Assembly (NCBI GenBank): GCA_902810715.1
Contig: CADDYS010000019.1
Location: 1-32,460, forward strand
Length of the DNA: 32,460 bases
Direction of reading: 5' to 3'
From: a bacterium
Lineage (GTDB): Bacteria; Actinomycetota; Aquicultoria; Aquicultorales; Aquicultoraceae
Positions within the stretch are counted from its first letter, which is position 1. Every line of letters begins with the position of its first letter. The position numbers were made by a program, and so were the translations under genes. Below are positions 1 through 8,391 of the stretch, in pieces. The notes under the pieces are model-generated. The model was given only the letters and a program-made list of their open reading frames with translations. It was not told where the DNA came from and did not search any database.

Positions 1-578
<578 letters not shown>

Positions 579-609
579 TCGCACATTCCTCCTTGTCTCT
601 CGTCTCTTA

Positions 610-1371
610 CTAAGCAACAAATTTATCCAATATCCCTGTAACGGCCATAACTGATGGCGCGTCGTCCGGCATTTTGGTGGCCGGCCTTCTCTGCCAGCTA
701 TACTCGACAACGGTAGCATCAGCCGGCACGATACCGGCCAGCTCAAGGCCGTATTTTTCGGCTTCAGCTTTCAGTATCTCGGGCGATTCCCCGTTCACCC
801 GATTGACGATAAGACCGACTTTTTTAACATCGATCTTTAGATCTTTAGCAAGGTCCCGAATTCTCGCCGCAGTCATGATGCTGATGGGATTGGGCTCAGA
901 CACAACCAAGAGGAGATCGATCTTCTGAGTGGTCCTTCTGCTTAAATGCTCCATTCCTGCTTCATTATCTATTACAACATATGGATAATTTTTCGCCAAT
1001 ATCTCCATGTATCTTCTTAACAGGTTATTTGCATAACAATAGCAACCCGGGCCTTCAGGCCGTCCCATAACCAAGAGATCAAAGCCCTCCGCCTCAACTA
1101 AAGAGTCCTGTAGTTCGTACTCCATATATTGTTCCTTAGTCATACCGGATGGCATCTCCCCAACACCTACCTTCTGCAGCATGTCCTCACGGACCCCGCC
1201 GATAGTTTTCTCAACCTCGACACCGAGCTGCTCGTTTAAATTAACGTTTGCGTCTGCATCAACGGCAAAGATAGGTTTTTTTCCTCTCTTTAAAAGGTCC
1301 CTGATTATTAAACTGGATATAGTTGTCTTTCCGGTGCCGCCTTTTCCGGCAACGGCAATAGTAAAGCTCAA
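610..1371 (-). CDS. cooC: CooC/AcsF-type nickel-insertion ATPase for CODH/acetyl-CoA synthase
   Basis: Cytoplasmic MinD-like ATPase that matures the nickel centres of carbon monoxide dehydrogenase/acetyl-CoA synthase. The 253-residue product has the deviant Walker A GKGGTGKTT at residues 9-17, VDADAN (37-42) as switch region, and the CooC hallmark Cys-Tyr-Cys (C110, C112 in GPGCYCYAN), which in the family binds metal at the dimer interface. The start is TTG (1369-1371) preceded by a GAGAGGTG-like ribosome site about 8 nt upstream. It lies between acsV and folD in one minus-strand operon, which supports an acetyl-CoA synthase role rather than general MinD function. No CODH/ACS structural genes are in view; they may lie beyond the left edge. 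Confidence 0.93.
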   Translation of the reverse strand: MSFTIAVAGKGGTGKTTISSLIIRDLLKRGKKPIFAVDADANVNLNEQLGVEVEKTIGGVREDMLQKVGVGEMPSGMTKEQYMEYELQDSLVEAEGFDLLVMGRPEGPGCYCYANNLLRRYMEILAKNYPYVVIDNEAGMEHLSRRTTQKIDLLLVVSEPNPISIMTAARIRDLAKDLKIDVKKVGLIVNRVNGESPEILKAEAEKYGLELAGIVPADATVVEYSWQRRPATKMPDDAPSVMAVTGILDKFVA

Positions 1372-1480
1372 TTATATACACCTCTCAAAGGCCCTTCAGG
1401 CCTGTTCATCGTTCATTGTTCATGGATGAAAGCAAGTAATGGGAGTAAATGATAATCCCCTTTCACCAGCTCACCGATCT

Positions 1481-3436
1481 TTATGCACTTAGAGACGCCT
1501 TCATCCTTCTCATAACCGACGGGAACGAGTCGCGGTCGGTATGCGGCAGGAAAAGCGCTGAAACGTATCTATCCATAAAGGTTGGATTCGTACTCAAATC
1601 CAGGTAAGTCATTTTCTGGGCGATGTCCACTGCAATATTCTTCGCCTCTCTTGAGAGGAGGATGAGCCGTGCGCCCAGAAGCGAGCCGTTTCCAACGTAT
1701 TTGACCTTCTCGCCCTCGATCTCCGGCAGAAGGCCGATGGTGACGGACTGGTCGACCTCAATGTAGCGGCCGAATCCGCCGGCGATTAGAATCTCCTCGA
1801 TCGCCTCGACCGGTATCTGCATGGAGTCAAGAAGTGTCGTGATTCCGGCGTAGATCGCACCCTTGGTGCGGATAAGATTGTCGAGGTCGGCCTCGGTAAG
1901 GACAATATCGCGCTTGATTGCGGTGTCGTACGCCCAGACAAGCACGTACTCGCCCTGGCCGTCGACCTCCCTTATCCTGGGATTATCAAGCTCGATGTTG
2001 AAACGCCCCTTCTCGTTAATAATGCCGGTTAGGAAAAGCTCGGCCGCCGCATCGATAAGGCCCGAGCCGCAGATGCCCTTAGGTCTTGCCTGGCCGATGG
2101 TCAAAATCATCGGCTCAAGGGTTGCCGGGTTGATGCGTACCTGCTCGATCGCGCCCTTCGTTGCGCGCATGCCGTTTTTTATCGAGCCGCCCTCAAAGGC
2201 CGGCCCTGCCGAGCAGGAGCAGCTCAAAAGCCAATCGGCGTTTCCAAGCGCCATCTCGCCGTTTGTTCCCACATCTATATATAGGGTAAGTTTTTCTGAT
2301 TTGAACACGCCCGAGGCCAAAAGACCGGCTGTAATATCGCCGCCGACGTAGCTTGCCTTGCCGGGCACCGTATAGACACGTGCCCCGTCGGGCATCTTTA
2401 ATCCCAGTTCTTTTGCCTCAACGGTCGGTGTAAACGTTGCCGTCGGGATATACGGCTCCTCGCGGATATATCTCGGGGTTATCCCCAAGAAAATGTGCGT
2501 CATTGTTGTATTTCCGGCGGCCACCATGTAGACAATATCATCGATCTCAACCTGCACCTTTTCTCGTGCCTTCTCAACAACCTTATCGATTAGCTTATTT
2601 ATAGTATCCACCACAAGCTGCTGCAGCTTTTGTAAACCATCTTTCTTTAATGAGTATACAATTCGCGAGATGATATCCTCGCCGCAGCTCACCTGGGCGT
2701 TATATTCAGATGCCTTGGCAAGTGTTTCGCCGGTTGTAAGATCAACCAGCTCGACATAGATGCTGGTCGTGCCGATATCCACCGCCAGGCCGTAGTGCTT
2801 ACTTGAGCGGTCTCCCGCGTCAAGTCTAATGAGGCGATCGCACTCGCCCCCGCCAAGTGAAAGAACCGTCGCGGTAACTTTAAAGTCCGCCTCGCGAAGC
2901 GTCCCGCCCATCTTGCGAAGCACCGAGATATCCACGTTAAAGTCGGCTACCCCATGCCGGCGGTTAAGCTCTCGCCTCAGCCGTTCCAAGTCACTCACGT
3001 TATCCTCAAGGTTGGGCGGGGTAAGCTCAACATATAGTCTCTTTGTTGCGGGATTTATCGTAAACTTGCCGAATAGCTCGGAAAGGTCTTTTGCGGATAA
3101 GAAACCTGCATACGATACCGTCTCAAGCTCGCGATCAAGCGCCGCCTTGGAGTCGCCCATCTGCGACTCGACCGGTATGCGCACCTCGATATCCTGGTTA
3201 ACTGTCGCGGTGCAGGCAAGCACGTAGCCCTGCGCTATTTCATCAGCCGAGAGCTTTGCCGTGTGTTTAGCCTCGATTTTTCCCTGCTCAACTATAACCC
3301 GGCACTTGCCGCACGTGCTGCTTCCGCCGCAGGAGGCATTAACGTGAACACCGGCCAGCATAGCTGTCCGGAGCAGGTTTTCACCATTCTCTACTTCTAC
3401 TACTCTGTTGTCGGGGTAGAAATGAACCTTCGGCAT
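1481..3436 (-). CDS. acsV: AcsV/RACo-type corrinoid activation protein (2Fe-2S plus ASKHA ATPase, DUF4445)
   Basis: Reductive activator of the corrinoid iron-sulfur protein: it uses ATP to return Co(II) to the methyl-accepting Co(I) state. The 651 residues begin with a plant-type [2Fe-2S] ferredoxin domain, cysteines C36, C42, C45 and C75 (spacing C-x5-C-x2-C-x29-C). A linker/middle domain follows, then from about residue 215 a large ASKHA-fold ATPase domain with AVDIGTTS, a DVGTNGEMALG loop and IAGGFG near the C-terminus. Length and order match known RACo/AcsV proteins. It starts 27 nt after the fhs stop and precedes cooC by 109 nt, so it sits inside a Wood-Ljungdahl operon. Related activators serve methyltransferases in methylamine or O-demethylation systems, but the neighbours favour the CFeSP. 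Confidence 0.92.
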   Translation of the reverse strand: MPKVHFYPDNRVVEVENGENLLRTAMLAGVHVNASCGGSSTCGKCRVIVEQGKIEAKHTAKLSADEIAQGYVLACTATVNQDIEVRIPVESQMGDSKAALDRELETVSYAGFLSAKDLSELFGKFTINPATKRLYVELTPPNLEDNVSDLERLRRELNRRHGVADFNVDISVLRKMGGTLREADFKVTATVLSLGGGECDRLIRLDAGDRSSKHYGLAVDIGTTSIYVELVDLTTGETLAKASEYNAQVSCGEDIISRIVYSLKKDGLQKLQQLVVDTINKLIDKVVEKAREKVQVEIDDIVYMVAAGNTTMTHIFLGITPRYIREEPYIPTATFTPTVEAKELGLKMPDGARVYTVPGKASYVGGDITAGLLASGVFKSEKLTLYIDVGTNGEMALGNADWLLSCSCSAGPAFEGGSIKNGMRATKGAIEQVRINPATLEPMILTIGQARPKGICGSGLIDAAAELFLTGIINEKGRFNIELDNPRIREVDGQGEYVLVWAYDTAIKRDIVLTEADLDNLIRTKGAIYAGITTLLDSMQIPVEAIEEILIAGGFGRYIEVDQSVTIGLLPEIEGEKVKYVGNGSLLGARLILLSREAKNIAVDIAQKMTYLDLSTNPTFMDRYVSALFLPHTDRDSFPSVMRRMKASLSA

Positions 3437-3463
3437 TAGTCAAACCATCTTTCATTATATGCT

Positions 3464-5257
3464 CTAGAACAGACCGGTCACTTTCCCGGTCTCGACATCC
3501 ACATCGACCCTCCGGTAGGCCGGGTCCGATGCGGTGCCCGGCATCAGGCTGATATCCCCTGCTACTGGACAAAGGAACTTGGCACCGCTATATACCAAAA
3601 CATCGCGGATGGGAAGGGTCCAGCCTTTAGGTACTCCTTTGATTGTTGGATCATGCGATAGAGAGAGATGTGTTTTAACCATCATTGTCTGAAAATCTGC
3701 AAAATGCGGGTCGGATTCAAACCTCTTTGCCTTGGCCTCGGCAACCGGCGACCATGACACGCCATCTGCACCATAAACTTCTTTAGCAACCATCTCTACA
3801 CGTTCGCGCAAAGGCATCTCAAGCGGATAAAGCGGCCTGTAGTTAGACGGCTCGTTGGCTGCATCCATAACCGTCTCGGCAAGGTCAGCCGCGCCCTCGC
3901 CGCCGTACATCCAGTGGTTGGATACCGCCGCGCGCACACCCATCTCATTGCAGACCTTCTTGACCAACTCGTGCTCGGCCTTGGTATCGGCGTAGAAGGC
4001 GTTTATCGCAACAACCGGCACGATACCGGATTTCTTAACCACGCCGATCATATGGCGCAGGTTTTCACAGCCCTTCTCGACAAGGTCGAGGTTCTCTTTG
4101 GTGTATTCTTCAGGAAGAGGACGCCCCGGGGCAACCTTTGGCCCGCCCCCGTGCATCTTCAAGGCCCTAATAGTGGCAACGATTACCGAGACATTCGGGA
4201 TGTTTCCTGAGAGCCTGCACTTTACGTTCCAGAACTTCTCAAAACCGATGTCGGCGGCAAAGCCGGACTCGGTGATGGTGTAGTCGAATAGTTTTAGCGC
4301 CAGGCGGTCTGAGATAATCGAGTTTTGACCGATGGCGATATTGGCGAACGGACCGGCGTGAACAAAAACTGGCTGGCCCTCAACTGAGTAGCAAAGAGTC
4401 GGGTTAATCGTGTTTCTCATCCAGGCGGTCATGGCACCCGCAACATCTAAATCAGATGTAGTAATCGGCTTGCCGGTCCTATCATAAGCAACAGTGATGT
4501 TTCCAATACGCTCGCGCATATCGGCAAGGTCGCGTGACACAGCAAGGATTGCCATTAGCTCGGATGAGACCGCGATGCCAAAGCGTGACTCCATCGGGTA
4601 GCCATCCTTCTTGCCGCCAAGCCCGATAACAATCTTGCGCAGAGCCTGGGCGCAAAAATCGATTATCCAGCCCATCTCAACATTTTTAGGGTCTATATCA
4701 AGACGCCTTAGGCCCCTCTTGGTAAGTTCTTCGTCGCCGTAGTTTGCCTCGTGCTGCATCCTGGAGGTCAGGGCAACCATAGCGAGGTTGTGGGCGTTCA
4801 TGATGTCGTTGATGTCACCGGTAAGGCCTAGTGAGAACTCGGTCATCGGGATTAAAAGCGCGTTTCCGCCGCCGGCTGCCGTCCCCTTAATGTTCATCGT
4901 GGGGCCGCCGGACGGCTGGCGCAGCACGCCGCCGACACTTTTCCCCAGATAACCGAAGCCCTGAACAAGACCCATGGAAACGGTGGTTTTACCTTCACCC
5001 AGCGGGGTCGGGGTGATTGCGGTAACTTCGATGTATTTGCCATCCGGCTTGTCTTTAAGCCGGTTCATAATTTTAATGAAGTCAAGCTTGGGAGTCCTGC
5101 CGTGCGGGATCATCTCGTCTTTTTCAAGGCCCAACTTTTCTGTCCACTCCTCCGGGGAGGGTAGATATTTTTCAGCCTCTTCCGCGATCTGCCAGTCTTT
5201 GTACTTGGTTGGGTCCATCGATCTTGGATTGTAAGTCTTCTCTTTTACCGTTCCCAT
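3464..5257 (-). CDS. fhs: Formate-tetrahydrofolate ligase
   Basis: ATP-dependent ligase that joins formate to tetrahydrofolate, the first step of the methyl branch. The P-loop-like [15 protein letters not shown] lies near residues 83-97, followed by [22 protein letters not shown] and LTGDIND. The product is 597 residues, longer than the classical enzymes of about 555-560. It departs from the usual GPVFGVKGGAAGGG wording, so it belongs to a divergent long subgroup. I chose the ATG at 5255-5257, which has AAGGAGG 4 nt upstream; an in-frame start 57 nt earlier has no ribosome site and only adds a basic, low-complexity tail. It is the first gene of the operon, and a sigma70-type promoter with a leader of about 140 nt precedes it. 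Confidence 0.95.
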   Translation of the reverse strand: MGTVKEKTYNPRSMDPTKYKDWQIAEEAEKYLPSPEEWTEKLGLEKDEMIPHGRTPKLDFIKIMNRLKDKPDGKYIEVTAITPTPLGEGKTTVSMGLVQGFGYLGKSVGGVLRQPSGGPTMNIKGTAAGGGNALLIPMTEFSLGLTGDINDIMNAHNLAMVALTSRMQHEANYGDEELTKRGLRRLDIDPKNVEMGWIIDFCAQALRKIVIGLGGKKDGYPMESRFGIAVSSELMAILAVSRDLADMRERIGNITVAYDRTGKPITTSDLDVAGAMTAWMRNTINPTLCYSVEGQPVFVHAGPFANIAIGQNSIISDRLALKLFDYTITESGFAADIGFEKFWNVKCRLSGNIPNVSVIVATIRALKMHGGGPKVAPGRPLPEEYTKENLDLVEKGCENLRHMIGVVKKSGIVPVVAINAFYADTKAEHELVKKVCNEMGVRAAVSNHWMYGGEGAADLAETVMDAANEPSNYRPLYPLEMPLRERVEMVAKEVYGADGVSWSPVAEAKAKRFESDPHFADFQTMMVKTHLSLSHDPTIKGVPKGWTLPIRDVLVYSGAKFLCPVAGDISLMPGTASDPAYRRVDVDVETGKVTGLF

Positions 5258-5294
5258 AAGACCTCCTTGTTGCCCTTGCCTACCACTTGTAGTT

Positions 5295-5371
5295 GCCCGA
5301 TTTATCGGGCGCATGGCTGCCTTGCAATTTCAATCACTATAGACCAAAACCCTCCAGCCGATTGGCTGAAG
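5295..5371 (-). promoter_or_regulatory. fhs leader with two hairpins
   Basis: The transcribed leader of the fhs operon holds two short stem-loops. The first (5352-5371) has an 8-bp stem, CTTCAGCC with GGCTGGAG, around AATC and is followed by GGTTTTGG. The second (5295-5310) has a 6-bp stem, GCCCGA with TCGGGC. Neither is followed by a real U-run, so they are not ordinary terminators. They match no riboswitch I can recognise, including the THF riboswitch. A regulatory role is inference only. Confidence 0.35.
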
Positions 5372-5405
5372 GTAGACGGAAATAACATAAATAGCAATCA
5401 TTACC

Positions 5406-5434
5406 AGTATCACTATGTCGATTACGCTCGTCAA
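5406..5434 (-). promoter_or_regulatory. Promoter of the fhs-acsV-cooC-folD operon
   Basis: On the minus strand TTGACG (5429-5434) and GATACT (5406-5411) are separated by exactly 17 nt, a good sigma70-type match (5/6 and 4/6). Transcription would start near 5399, about 140 nt before the fhs ATG. The rest of the gap up to the brnA stop (5435-5745) is AT-rich on its left. I see no convincing gene in it and no attC site. Confidence 0.5.
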
Positions 5435-5745
5435 GATAAAAACTTTAAGCTAATAAAATAGCTTTACCTTTTGTTAAATTTTTATCTTTTTTAGAGTCTA
5501 CGACAAGCTAAATGACGTAAACGGTCTGCTAAGAGCCGCAAGCGTTAAAAAAATAGATTTAAACGGTTAGATGAGGGACGTTGCTTGCAACGCTCTGGAC
5601 TCTAAGGTTGGTGTGCTGCGTATTCGTCCAATAGTCGACGGATCATTTTTTTTGGTATTTTTTGAAATTCGGCTGTTTGGCAGGGCCAATGCTCATGCCG
5701 ATTGCAAGCAAAGTAAGGAAGGGGACAAGAAGGACCGTTTAACTG

Positions 5746-5967
5746 TTACGCGCTCTTCCACTGCATGGATAGTTTTTTATTTGACACGGCACACTCCCGC
5801 AAATAAAGATTAATAAGGGTCTGGTAGGGAATGCCCGTCTCTTCGGCGAGCTTTTTGAAGTAATTGATCGTTCCCTCATCCATGCGAATAGTAACCTGCC
5901 GCTTAAGCTTGCCGGCATAAGGGTTTTTTTGTGCTTTAGAAAAATCGTATTCTTTTCTCATTTTCAT
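5746..5967 (-). CDS. brnA: BrnA-type ribbon-helix-helix antitoxin
   Basis: Antitoxin and autoregulator of a type II BrnT/BrnA module. The 73-residue product has a basic N-terminus (SKAQKNPYAGKLKRQ), then a ribbon strand VTIRMDEGTINYFKKLAEETGIPYQTLIN with the IPYQTLIN wording typical of BrnA proteins. I chose the ATG at 5965-5967: its A is shared with the last base of the brnT stop (TGATG), implying translational coupling. An upstream TTG at 5979 in the same frame is possible but overlaps the apparent ribosome site. It follows brnT in the usual toxin-first order and is the last minus-strand gene of the cassette region before the fhs promoter. I found no attC on its 3' side. Confidence 0.85.
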   Translation of the reverse strand: MKMRKEYDFSKAQKNPYAGKLKRQVTIRMDEGTINYFKKLAEETGIPYQTLINLYLRECAVSNKKLSMQWKSA

Positions 5968-6203
5968 CACCTTTTCCAATAGTTCTCTTGCTCACGAGGC
6001 GTTGCCTTACGCGCAGATATAATTCTTAGCTTTGCACTCAGGCCAAGAAGAACAAATCGGTCTTCCTCATCTAAGTGATCCGGGTCATGTATCAACAAAG
6101 CGTTTTCATCAACAAATATCGTTTGAGCCTCCTCAAACGATATGTGATGCTTCTTTTGATTTGTTGCGCTCTTTTTCTCGTCCCATTCAAACCCAACCGA
6201 CAT
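5967..6203 (-). CDS. brnT: BrnT-family toxin with an internal deletion, probably inactive
   Basis: RelE-fold ribonuclease toxin of the BrnT/BrnA system. FEWDEKKSATNQKKHHISF at the N-terminus and DEEDRFVLLGLS are standard BrnT wording, and the C-terminal IISARKATPREQENY is equally typical. As I recall the family, a beta strand and turn (pattern RLLVV.H..R...IRIISAR) stand between these two blocks. Here LGLSAKLR at residues 53-60 runs straight into IISARKAT, so some 12-17 residues appear to be missing in frame. The product is 78 residues against roughly 90-100. The gene is otherwise intact and coupled to brnA. The likely outcome is a disarmed toxin kept next to a working antitoxin; this rests on remembered alignments. 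Confidence 0.8.
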   Translation of the reverse strand: MSVGFEWDEKKSATNQKKHHISFEEAQTIFVDENALLIHDPDHLDEEDRFVLLGLSAKLRIISARKATPREQENYWKR

Positions 6204-6208
6204 TATAT

Positions 6209-6241
6209 TTACAAAGTAAATTAACTGTAATGCTCTGTCAA
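6209..6241 (-). promoter_or_regulatory. brnTA promoter with small palindrome at the -10
   Basis: Minus-strand TTGACA (6236-6241) is followed after 17 nt by TACTTT (6213-6218), a weak -10. A short palindrome, ATTTAC-TTT-GTAAAT, overlaps the -10 and is a plausible BrnA operator. The predicted transcript start is only a few bases before the brnT ATG at 6203, and no Shine-Dalgarno is present, so the message would be leaderless or nearly so. Confidence 0.45.
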
Positions 6242-6276
6242 GTTGCAGATTAACTTAAGGCCAGAATTCTTTATCG

Positions 6277-6349
6277 CGCTAACGCTTGAGTTCACGGGCG
6301 GGGATGGATCGCCGGCGGAATAGCGGTCAAGTGCAGCGCGTTGTTAGCC
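6277..6349 (-). other. attC site of the DUF6884/GIY-YIG cassette
   Basis: GCGCTAAC (6276-6283) and GTTAGCC (6343-6349) form the outer boxes. Inside them CTTGA pairs with TCAAG, with unpaired bases between the blocks. The GIY-YIG stop codon (TAA at 6344-6346) lies inside the GTTAGCC box, as is common in cassettes. BrnTA begins on the other side. Confidence 0.8.
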
Positions 6350-6982
6350 AGTGGCAACTATCCTTTCCAAGATTTCTAATTCCTTTTTAGAAAGTGGTTC
6401 CTTGTATAGTCCATTTACAAGCCACAGCCCGCTCTCCTGTATTCTCTGCTTTGGCGAGTGCAACCCTAACCAGTTGTGGGATGGACGACATTCCTCACAC
6501 CATGACAGCGTCGAGATAATTTTCTGCTCCAATTGTAACCGTTCTTCCTTGGCGTCAACATGAAATACAACAAATGAAATATTCCGCTGGATGTATTCAG
6601 ATACCACCCGTTCAATCGAGCGTTGTTTTTCTATGTCAAGCAGCGGCAAATAGGTATTTCTTGCTTTTCTCGTTGTCAAATCCCATTCCCACTGCTCCAA
6701 GAATGGGTCACCCGCCTTTTGCAATATCGCTCGCCCAATATTCTTGCGGAAGATGCTACGATCCTTGTTTTCATTGACGAAATGCTGTCTCAGTCTAGAA
6801 TGTAATTGATCGGCTCCCGTATGTGCACCCACTCTCACTATCCGGTATGCTCCATGAGCATGCTCACCTTTCTCAAAAAGAATGTATATGCCATTACGGG
6901 GAATAGCCTCTTCATCAAATGGAAACCGCTTATGCGGTAGACTATTAAATAGACCGTGCAATCGCAGGCAGATATCACTCAC
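6344..6982 (-). CDS. GIY-YIG nuclease-like cassette protein
   Basis: Unnamed 212-residue cytoplasmic protein. The N-terminal half has a GIY-YIG-type core: NGIYILFEKGE near residue 30, then AYRIVRVGAHTG and LHSRLRQHF, matching the GIY...VG...R-L..HF pattern of these nucleases. A glutamate-rich middle follows, with the odd CEECRPSHNWLGLHSP block near residues 160-175, possibly a metal or substrate site. The start is GTG at 6980-6982, overlapping the upstream DUF6884 gene by 8 nt, so the two are surely cotranscribed and coupled. Both travel in one cassette bounded by attC sites at 6277 and 7411. Nuclease activity is inferred from the fold; a defence role would be a guess. Confidence 0.75.
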   Translation of the reverse strand: MSDICLRLHGLFNSLPHKRFPFDEEAIPRNGIYILFEKGEHAHGAYRIVRVGAHTGADQLHSRLRQHFVNENKDRSIFRKNIGRAILQKAGDPFLEQWEWDLTTRKARNTYLPLLDIEKQRSIERVVSEYIQRNISFVVFHVDAKEERLQLEQKIISTLSWCEECRPSHNWLGLHSPKQRIQESGLWLVNGLYKEPLSKKELEILERIVATG

Positions 6983-7406
6983 TCGCTGTTTTCTCCTTCA
7001 AAAACTGCAACTGTTTCCCAATAGGTAATCCAGCCATTGTAACTTCATAGGATTTAAAGTCAAGCACTATATATTGCCGATACTTCTGCCCAGCCAATAT
7101 GACAAAATGGTCTTTATCCAAATCACAATACTCCCGAAGTTGGGAAGCCACATTTGACGCCCAACTTTTTTGCTCTCGTAAAGACATTCTATTCAGCGTT
7201 ATGTCATAAGGTTCAATCTCTTCATCCAACTGGACCAAGCCATATTTAGCAGACAAGATAAATATTCTTTTTGGTGAAAACTGTTGAGCATATTGTAAAT
7301 TCATTCGGAAAAGTGGGCTGACATACAAATCCCTGGCTCTTGCTTTGTGAGAAAGTTTCTTGCTTACGCACGAGATAAGAACAATTGTTGCCATCGTTTC
7401 ATCCAT
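6975..7406 (-). CDS. DUF6884-type (YaaA-like fold) cassette protein
   Basis: The 143-residue protein opens with IVLISCVSKKL, followed by ARDLYVSPLFR, FILSAKYGLVQLDEEIEPYD and, near the end, AGLPIGKQLQFLK. This LISC.SKK...A..LY.S..F wording is that of DUF6884 and relatives, a small family found in accessory regions. No catalytic role is established to my knowledge. The ATG at 7406 is only about 8 nt from the cassette boundary and has no ribosome site; an in-frame ATG at 7394 would start directly at the conserved core. Either way initiation seems to depend on a leaderless message or upstream ribosomes. It is the first gene of a two-gene cassette with a GIY-YIG partner. Confidence 0.7.
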   Translation of the reverse strand: MDETMATIVLISCVSKKLSHKARARDLYVSPLFRMNLQYAQQFSPKRIFILSAKYGLVQLDEEIEPYDITLNRMSLREQKSWASNVASQLREYCDLDKDHFVILAGQKYRQYIVLDFKSYEVTMAGLPIGKQLQFLKEKTASE

Positions 7407-7410
7407 AGCA

Positions 7411-7495
7411 GGCTAACGTGTTGCGTATGAGCAGGCGCGCACGCGCCTGTCTTCGGTTGTAGCCTTTGGCGCTCTGCTCGATACGCTTGTTAGCC
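7411..7495 (-). other. attC site of the first methyltransferase cassette
   Basis: GGCTAAC (7411-7417) and GTTAGCC (7489-7495) are perfect outer complements. Inside, GCGTAT-GAGCAG on the left pairs with CTGCTC-G-ATACGC on the right, leaving one extrahelical base, the hallmark that sets attC strand choice. The centre can fold further. This is the best-formed short attC with GTTAGCC boxes in the window. Confidence 0.88.
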
Positions 7496-7498
7496 ACT

Positions 7499-8185
7499 TC
7501 ACGCCGACACGGCGCTGACCCTCATCATGCGGTCGCCGCCACGCTGGAACTCGTAGGGGACGGCTTTGATCGAGACCGCGAATCCGCAGTCTTCGAGCAG
7601 TCGCGAGACGGGCCCCACGTGGGGCGATTCGACGGCGCCGAGCGCGGTGAGCGGGAAGATCCTGACCTCGCGCGCCACGCGACACAACTCACGTATCGAC
7701 TCGATATGAAACGACTGGCCGAGCTGCTCGCTGTAAAGGAACAGGAAGTGCGAGCACAAGGCGAGATCGAAGGAGTGATCCCGAAACGGCAGCACGGGCA
7801 GCTGTGCCTCAACGTAGCGGCCCTGCGACCTGCCGAGCTCGAAGTCGTCGAGGAACTCCCCCATGGCCCGCATGCGCACAGCACCCAGCTCGTCAACCGA
7901 GCCAAACATCGTCCAGACGAACTCGCCGAGGTTCTCGCGCGCCTGGGCCATGACGGTGTCGTAGGTCTCATCGATGCGGCGGCGGATCCAGGCGACGTCA
8001 TGCGCGTAAAGCGGGTCGCACGAGACCACGTTACCCCCGCGACGAGTGGCCTCAGCGTTAAATCCCGCCGGGCCGTCCGCGCACCCAAGGATGCGGCTCT
8101 CAATATCCGCGTCGCTCAGGGCGAACATGAGGCGGTATTCGTCGAACGAGCGACCCCACGGCACTACCTCGTCCAATGAGAACAC
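7499..8185 (-). CDS. Class I SAM-dependent methyltransferase-like cassette protein
   Basis: A 228-residue protein with a methyltransferase-type motif I, ILGCADGPAGF near residue 32, then VVSCDPLYA as motif II. FDLALCSHFLFLYSEQLG lies where motif IV/post-I stands, and a C-terminal arginine-rich strand follows. The substrate is unknown. I prefer the GTG at 8183-8185, with GGAGG 5 nt upstream. The frame stays open upstream through the attI segment to an ATG at 8335, so a 278-residue fusion product is possible. Base composition is clearly more GC-rich than the neighbouring cassettes, a sign of separate origin. It is the first cassette behind the left attI-like head. Confidence 0.8.
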   Translation of the reverse strand: MFSLDEVVPWGRSFDEYRLMFALSDADIESRILGCADGPAGFNAEATRRGGNVVSCDPLYAHDVAWIRRRIDETYDTVMAQARENLGEFVWTMFGSVDELGAVRMRAMGEFLDDFELGRSQGRYVEAQLPVLPFRDHSFDLALCSHFLFLYSEQLGQSFHIESIRELCRVAREVRIFPLTALGAVESPHVGPVSRLLEDCGFAVSIKAVPYEFQRGGDRMMRVSAVSA

Positions 8186-8205
8186 ATCCACCTCCAGAAA
8201 CGTGG

Positions 8206-8335
8206 CTAACAATGTATATACTGATCTGTATAATACTCCAGAATGGTTGTTGGCGTCTATATAAGACGCCTCTAGAAATACACGACTTGCCGCTATAGTT
8301 AGAGCTAGATGTACCTGTTTAGTCGAAGTGCTCAT
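8206..8335 (-). CDS. attI-encoded leader ORF, open into the methyltransferase cassette
   Basis: From the ATG at 8333-8335 the frame reads MSTSTKQVHLALTIAASRVF and continues through VLYRSVYTLL to the recombination point, then on in frame into the methyltransferase gene. It is preceded by a nine-codon mini-ORF (TTG at 8361 to TGA at 8332) whose stop overlaps the ATG (ATGA). AGGAGGG lies 7 nt before the TTG (8369-8375). I infer a translation leader of the attI head; whether the peptide itself matters is unknown. Confidence 0.45.
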
Positions 8336-8391
8336 TTATCATGGCGTCCTATACGGATCAATATAAAACCCTCCTTGCAACCGGCTTATTT
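8206..8391 (-). other. attI-like site, left copy (A)
   Basis: The segment from the end of the left intI relic to GTTAGC at 8205-8210. The right part matches copy B (11322 onward) base for base. GTTAG at its cassette end fits the attI crossover, and the next bases differ in each of the three copies, as expected for different inserted cassettes. A 7-bp palindrome, GGCGTCT-TATAT-AGACGCC, lies at 8252-8270. Confidence 0.75.

Noticed and set aside
5258-5434. THF, cobalamin or c-di-GMP riboswitch in front of fhs
   Set aside because: None of the conserved core words of these classes is present.
5500-5745. An attC for the BrnTA cassette
   Set aside because: I searched for paired RYYYAAC/GTTRRRY boxes on this side and found none that pair inside; the cassette end is lost or BrnTA is not a standard cassette.
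5571-5813. Plus-strand reading frame of 80 codons
   Set aside because: No ribosome site, no family wording, and it overlaps the end of brnA.
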